The notes beneath the pieces are model-generated. The model did no database searches and had not been told where the DNA came from. It worked only from the letters and a program-made list of their open reading frames with translations. Positions 60,119 through 64,000 of a stretch of 64,000 nt of DNA are shown here, piece by piece. The translations under genes were made by a program, and so were the position numbers. The DNA comes from Epiperipatus broadwayi (lineage: Eukaryota > Onychophora > Udeonychophora > Euonychophora > Peripatidae). The stretch covers positions 5,484,264-5,548,263 of the forward strand of contig JAQFVV010012434.1 in assembly GCA_028023455.1 (NCBI GenBank), written 5' to 3'. Every line of letters starts with the position of its first letter. The first letter of the stretch is position 1.

Positions 60119-60220
60119 TATCTCGTACCTGGAGAGTGTCTTCATACATCTTTCGATGAAAGATGTTTATTATCACCATCTCCCACTGTAAAAGACATGA
60201 AGATTCTCACCAGGTAGATA
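60119..60220. repeat. Structured inverted repeat with inner hairpin
   Basis: Outer arms ACCTGGAGAGTGTCTTCAT (to 60145) and ATGAAGATTCTCACCAGGT (from 60197) are complementary with few mismatches. Inside, ACATCTTTC and GAAAGATGT (60146-60166) form a perfect 9-bp stem with a 3-nt loop adjoining the outer arm. The remaining 30 nt are unpaired. Confidence 0.75.
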
Positions 60221-60469
60221 AAGAAATGTCTAGAATTTGATTTTGTTTTATGAGCAAGCACTGAACCATTAAAAAACTTTTTTATTATTATTAAATGGAT
60301 AAACTTGAATTGAAATAGTGTTTTTTTTTTTTCACTAACGTTTTATTATTATTTTACACAAATGTTATTACTATTGCTTTAAATCAATATTTGATTAGTA
60401 AATAAACTATATATGTAGATATACAACACACAAATATGCGCCCACACGTTCTTACATATTACTATTATA
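60221..60469. other. AT-rich spacer
   Basis: Short spacer between the hairpin and the hammerhead SINE. Poly-T near 60321-60332. Confidence 0.5.
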
Positions 60470-60835
60470 AGTATAGAGAATTTGAACTCAAATTTTCAAG
60501 CACCCTTCAACTAGCCACACTATCTCATACAACTGATACACATGATCACACACATGTAGAAAAGATTAATAATCACCAATATACGTATTTCGTGCTAAAC
60601 CAGCACTCATCAGTTGGTCCAGACTATCATCTCTCACACATATATATAATCAATGCTCAGTTTATATTAAGATAGCAAATCTTTATACTTTAATGGACAG
60701 GCTTCAATCCACTGCAACCTCCAACTTTTCAGCCATCCATATCATTGAAAATCTGATGATGAAAACTCAAATCCCATGCTGATCCTAATATTATTGCCAT
60801 GCCCATGTTGACCTGAAGTCACTCTGACCCCTCAT
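60470..60835 (-). mobile_element. Hammerhead-SINE family C, best preserved copy
   Basis: Minus strand, in order: body (60835-60620; CATGTTGACCTGAAGTCA complement near 60810), hammerhead ribozyme (60618-60575), spacer, box A-like TGTATCAGTTGTATGAGA (complement about 60522-60539) and box B GAGTTCAAATTC (complement of 60478-60489). The family has at least five further copies or parts in the window. With a promoter downstream of the ribozyme, transcription of a tandem or circular template would start after one cleavage site and run to the next. The 79-codon frame at 60436-60675 lies antisense within it and is not a gene. Confidence 0.85.
60575..60618 (-). ncRNA. Type I hammerhead ribozyme, complete core
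   Basis: Minus strand: stem I 5' side ACCAA, CUGAUGA (complement of 60607-60613), stem II GUGCU/AGCAC with loop GGUUU (five perfect pairs), GAAA (60591-60588), stem III palindrome UACGUA, then U and A, with the cut expected between 60580 and 60579, then UUGGU pairing with ACCAA (five perfect pairs). The A15.1-U16.1 pair and an allowed AUA cleavage triplet are present. Stem III can hold only about one pair plus a loop in a monomer, as in other short-stem-III hammerheads that work best as dimers. Decayed versions sit at the same place in copies at 1.7, 4.1 and 35.5 kb. Confidence 0.85.
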
Positions 60836-61380
60836 GTATAAATATGTTGCCAAAAATAAACTCTATAACTGAAAACCATCATCTACTAATTAAAATTCCT
60901 GACCTAAAGCAAGCATTTTTCTAAATCTATTTTTTTATATATAAATCAAAAGGTATAATTATTTTTCATTTCTTTTTCTAATTTTAAGTCTGCGTAAAAA
61001 AAAAGTCATTATATATATTGATGTTTAATTTGATATTTATTTCGTGGTTTGTTTGTTTTTCATTTTGCCTGCTGAGGCCGTATTAATCATTGGATTTCTG
61101 GTGGGCTAGAACAATATTTCTAGTAAGTTTGTTTTTCTTAAAAAAAAAATTGCAAATATTTGTGTTAAAATTTTTAATTTTATTTTTCTAATTAAAAAAA
61201 AAATTATAACTAGATTCTAGAGTCACACTAAAAATTATTATAAAAACATGAAATTTATTTACATTAAGAATTTAATTTTTTAAACACTAACAATTATATT
61301 TCAGAATGTAATTTATACTACTGACAAAAATATAAATTATCTTTAAATTTTGAATCTTTTTAATTACTGTATAGTATTAA
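60836..61380. other. AT-rich DNA, nothing recognised
   Basis: Homopolymer-rich. A short less AT-rich patch near 61065-61130 has no recognisable content. Confidence 0.5.
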
Positions 61381-61525
61381 AAAAAAAAAAGCCTAGAGAA
61401 TCATAAGAAGTTCAAGCTAATGGGGAGTGACAGAGTTGGAACCACAATCCTTGCACCTTGATCTTTAGAATCTCTCACTCTATTACTGCACTGAACTATG
61501 CTGGGTTATATGATATTAATGCCCT
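61381..61525 (-). mobile_element. SINE A, copy 3
   Basis: Minus strand: TAGTTCAGTGCAGTAATAG (box A region), GTGGTTCCAACTC (box B region), CTTGAACTTCTTATGATTC and TCTAGGC followed by a T run of about 12. It matches SINE A copy 1 (GTGTAGTGCAGTAGTAA; GCTCGAACTTCTTATGG; CCCTAGCAA). The T-run end is shared with copy 2. Confidence 0.7.
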
Positions 61526-62739
61526 TTAATAAACAGAGTTGCATCCATTAAGTGTGCCATCTAGTAAAGAGTAATAAAAACTAAACAATAAAGAGCTTTA
61601 TATTTAAAAATAAAGTAAATTTAAAAAGTCCACTACAAGAAAAAAACTCATAGCTCTTATTGCCTCATATGAAGGCATTATTCATCAAGTTTCCCAAATG
61701 CTGAATAAAGTTTAATTTTCTTTTTGTCTTCATCTTAACATTAGCTAATCATAGCTAGATATCCTATTACTGACCAATTTTGAATAGTTATATGAATTGG
61801 TAATAAATTGGCTACCTAGAGGGATGGTCGGAGATCTTAAGCTTTATTAAACCTAAAAAAAAAAAAGAATATCTGATCTGAACTCAAACTAATATTTCGC
61901 TGTGATGCTCTTTTATTTCTATAATTTTTTCATTGTTTGAATTTTAAATATTTGGCTATTTAAGTTTACATTATAATTTTTTTTTTCAATAAAAAAATTT
62001 AAAAAATCTTTCTGCATACAGTACAAAAATATTTATAAAGCTAGTCATGAATATCAATTGAATTATTTTTCCAATATATTTACTTGTTCCTATGACATTA
62101 AAAAAAGAACAACTCAAAATTATTGAAAATAAGAAACTCCTATTAATTACATATTTAAAAAAAACTTCAACTCATTAAGAATTGTTGCAAAAATTGAAAT
62201 GTGTACTTTACCTTTCAAAAAAAAAATGTCATTTTTGTCGTTGTAGTTTATAAGTAATTAGATTAAGCTGTTAAAAATAAAAATAATCAAATTGTCTATT
62301 CCTCAGAACGTCGGAAATCACAGACTTGAGCTCCAAAGCCTAAAATTTTACCATTGCATCAAACCGTGTAGGTCATTAAAGTATTTAAATAATATAGTAT
62401 TAAGAACAACTTAAAGAAAAACATTTTGTATTTATTGTTTCAATGAAATTGCAAATCTCTATATATATACTGTGATTATTTTTAATATACATTTTAGTTA
62501 ACAATGAAATTAATAATGAGTTGTTAAATCAGATATTAATAAAATAACTATAAACATTTGTGAATAAGATACTTACAATGAGGAAAAAACCTACCATAAT
62601 AGGATAAAAATAAACAAACTAAAGGTCAAATAGAGATTGTAACCCTAATGATTTTCAATATTTCAAAACCTAGACAAATGATCCTGTTTGGAAATTGAGA
62701 AATAAAATAAGACTATGATATGTTTAAAAAATAAAGAGC
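61526..62739. other. AT-rich DNA, nothing recognised
   Basis: No frame above 60 codons. The tail-like T/A runs are isolated. Confidence 0.5.
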
Positions 62740-63168
62740 TCTAGCTAATTTGCTCTAACAAGATTTATTGATAAATGCCAGCTAAACAAAGTATTTAAAA
62801 TTCTCTATCATGAAAACCACTTCTTAGCTTCTGACCAATGGTTTCATGCTTTGGCACTCCTCAGTAAGGTGCTAGGATAGTTTCCAACACTAGATAACTC
62901 TAAAGATAAAACCTCATTTATAAATAAAAGTTGTATCATTTATAAATGGATATGTAGGTGTGGTAGCGGATATATCAGGACATCAAGATTTACATTGGAG
63001 AAAAGAACTAAAGAGTACTTGCTGTTATTAAAAAGTGTTCAAAATACAAAACAGAATTGCAAAGGTAATAATAATGTATCAGCTTCCATTTTTTATGACC
63101 ATAATAAATCATGTATATATGGTTTTAATTTCAATTATAATAATGTAAAAATATTGCAAACTGAAAGA
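62740..63168 (+). pseudogene. Penelope-like element GIY-YIG endonuclease, interrupted by RTE
   Basis: Readable pieces: LTRFIDKCQLNKVFKIL (about 62750), NSKDKTSFINKSCIIYKW (about 62893-62947), CRCGSGYIRTSRFTLEKR (about 62953-63006), KEYLLLLKSVQNTKQNCKG and FYDHNKSCIYGFNFNYNN (about 63090-63145), KILQTERNNN (to about 63176). The YIG glycine is changed to R and there is a stop near 62875, so it is inactive. The region aligns with the minus-strand copy at 51815-52377. There the protein continues KRKIKEAM after ERNNN, whereas here the reading breaks off exactly where the RTE 3' tail begins. Confidence 0.85.
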
Positions 63169-64000
63169 AATAATAATCATCATCATCAACCATTATGAAT
63201 CCACTGCAGGATGAAGGTTTCTCCAAGTTCAATCCATCTTCTCCAATCTTTAGCTTCTCTTCTTTACATCACCCCTGCCCACTTTCTTATTTTATCCATC
63301 CATCTCACATGTGGTCTCTTTCTGGGTCTTTTACAATCTCTTGGAATTCCATTTAAGATTTCAATTGTCCATCTATTATCATCTCTTCTGGCTATATGTC
63401 CAGCCCAACTTCACTTCAGTCTTTTAATTTTTTTAATGAGGTCAGTAACACCTGTTTGTTCTCTTACCCATACATTGTGTTTTCGATCTCTTCTTGTTAC
63501 TCCCAACATGCATCTCTCCATACTTCTTTGAATGGTCTGAAGTCTCAAATGAAGTGTCCAAGTCTCAAATCCACAAGTAAAAACTAGTAAAACACAATTA
63601 TTAAAAACCTTTTAGTATCAGGTTATTTCTACCAAAAGCATTCCAACCAAGTTTAATTCTATGATTAATTCCAACCATTATGTTTCCATCTGTATTAATA
63701 ATCTGACCAAGGTATTTATAACTGTTAACTTCTTCTAACTCATCATAATCAATCTTTATTTTCATATTTTGAGAAAATCCATTAAACATTGGTTTAGTCT
63801 TATTAACATTTATCTTTAGTCCTACTTTCATCTAATAACTCCTGCAACATTTCCTACAACTCTAAAGCATTATTTGCAAAAGCAACTACATCATCTGCAA
63901 AATCTAAATGACTTAAATAATCTCCATTTACTTTCACTTCTTTAGCTTCCCATTTTAATCCACAAAATATTTCTTGTAGCACTGCTGTAAAAAGTTTTGG
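63169..64000 (-). pseudogene. RTE-type non-LTR retrotransposon, 3' part, broken
   Basis: Minus strand from the window edge: PKLFTAVLQEIFCGLKW, YLSHLDFADDVVAFANN (FADD catalytic box, about 63930-63880), a stop, then after a frameshift VGLKINVNKTKPMFNG and ELEEVNSYKYLGQIINTDG (63831-63690). Next comes the C-terminal region with ETWTLHLRLQTIQRSMERC, SWAGHIARRDDNRW (about 63410-63370) and KRPRKRPHVRW (about 63320-63290), ending WIELGETFILQWIHNG and stops. The 3' end is a (TGA)n/TTATT tail at 63169-63190, typical of RTE elements, which end in short tandem repeats rather than poly-A. Interior stops and a frameshift make it inactive. The 5' part lies outside the window. Plus-strand frames here are shadows. 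Confidence 0.9.

Noticed and set aside
63211-63587. 106- and 63-codon plus-strand frames
   Set aside because: They lie antisense to the well-supported RTE C-terminal region.
1-64000. CRISPR arrays, bacterial operons or ribosome binding sites
   Set aside because: No regular spacer-repeat array or coding density; the content is eukaryotic transposon-rich DNA.

Overview
The window looks like non-genic DNA (intergenic or intronic) from a very AT-rich animal genome. I cannot name the species. By eye the composition is about three quarters A+T, with few CpG dinucleotides outside three clusters. The recognisable content is eukaryotic mobile DNA: Penelope-like elements (PLEs) with GIY-YIG endonuclease, an RTE-type non-LTR retrotransposon, a second non-LTR reverse transcriptase fossil, a hAT transposase fossil of the ZBED/SCAND3-like type, a hAT MITE with perfect 8-bp target duplications, and several tRNA-derived SINE families. 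I found no convincing multi-exon host gene, no rRNA, no intact tRNA gene and no CRISPR array. The open frames above 60 codons are mostly chance frames in AT-rich DNA.

The main discovery is self-cleaving RNA. A dispersed repeat (family C; copies near 1.5-2.2, 3.95-4.2, 35.4-35.65 and 60.5-60.8 kb) carries a type I hammerhead ribozyme fold. In the 60.6-kb copy every invariant core base is present. The ribozyme lies just upstream of a tRNA-like pol III promoter (boxes A and B). One locus (1.53-2.17 kb) keeps more than one unit in tandem with a period of about 0.49 kb, and a head-to-head copy at 35.54 kb joins within 2 nt of the predicted cleavage site. Together these suggest a retrozyme-like, ribozyme-processed SINE. 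A second, unrelated hammerhead (46.18-46.22 kb, minus strand) sits in a fold-back element that has a ribozyme-less sibling at 38.8 kb. Decayed hammerhead-like motifs also occur in PLE-terminus-like sequences at 39.4, 47.9, 52.54 and 52.84 kb.

Layout. 0-6.6 kb: family C copies and unassigned AT-rich DNA. 7.2-8.2 kb: a CpG cluster with a TATA box and a splice-donor-like site, the best candidate promoter/first exon. 9.17-9.66 kb: hAT MITE. 10.3-11.1 kb: second CpG cluster with a hairpin. 13.0-13.2 kb: 200-bp palindrome. 17.55 kb: SINE D with a 15-bp target duplication. 19.3-20.9 kb: hAT transposase pseudogene. 24.9-26.6 kb: pyrimidine-rich stretch with G/C homopolymers. 27.3-30.2 kb: SINE A and SINE B copies plus a third CpG cluster. 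32.9-33.8 kb: non-LTR RT fossil. 35.4-35.7 kb: family C fold-back. 42.4-44.7 kb: SINE B, PLE RT fossil, SINE B. 45.2 kb: SINE D. 46.1-46.3 kb: hammerhead fold-back. 51.8-52.9 kb: PLE endonuclease remnant with inverted PLE ends. 59.0-59.5 kb: tandem repeat of about 210-236 bp. 60.5-60.8 kb: intact hammerhead SINE. 62.7-64.0 kb: a PLE endonuclease remnant interrupted by an RTE element that runs off the window.

All calls come from reading and hand-translating the sequence. No database search or folding program was run.
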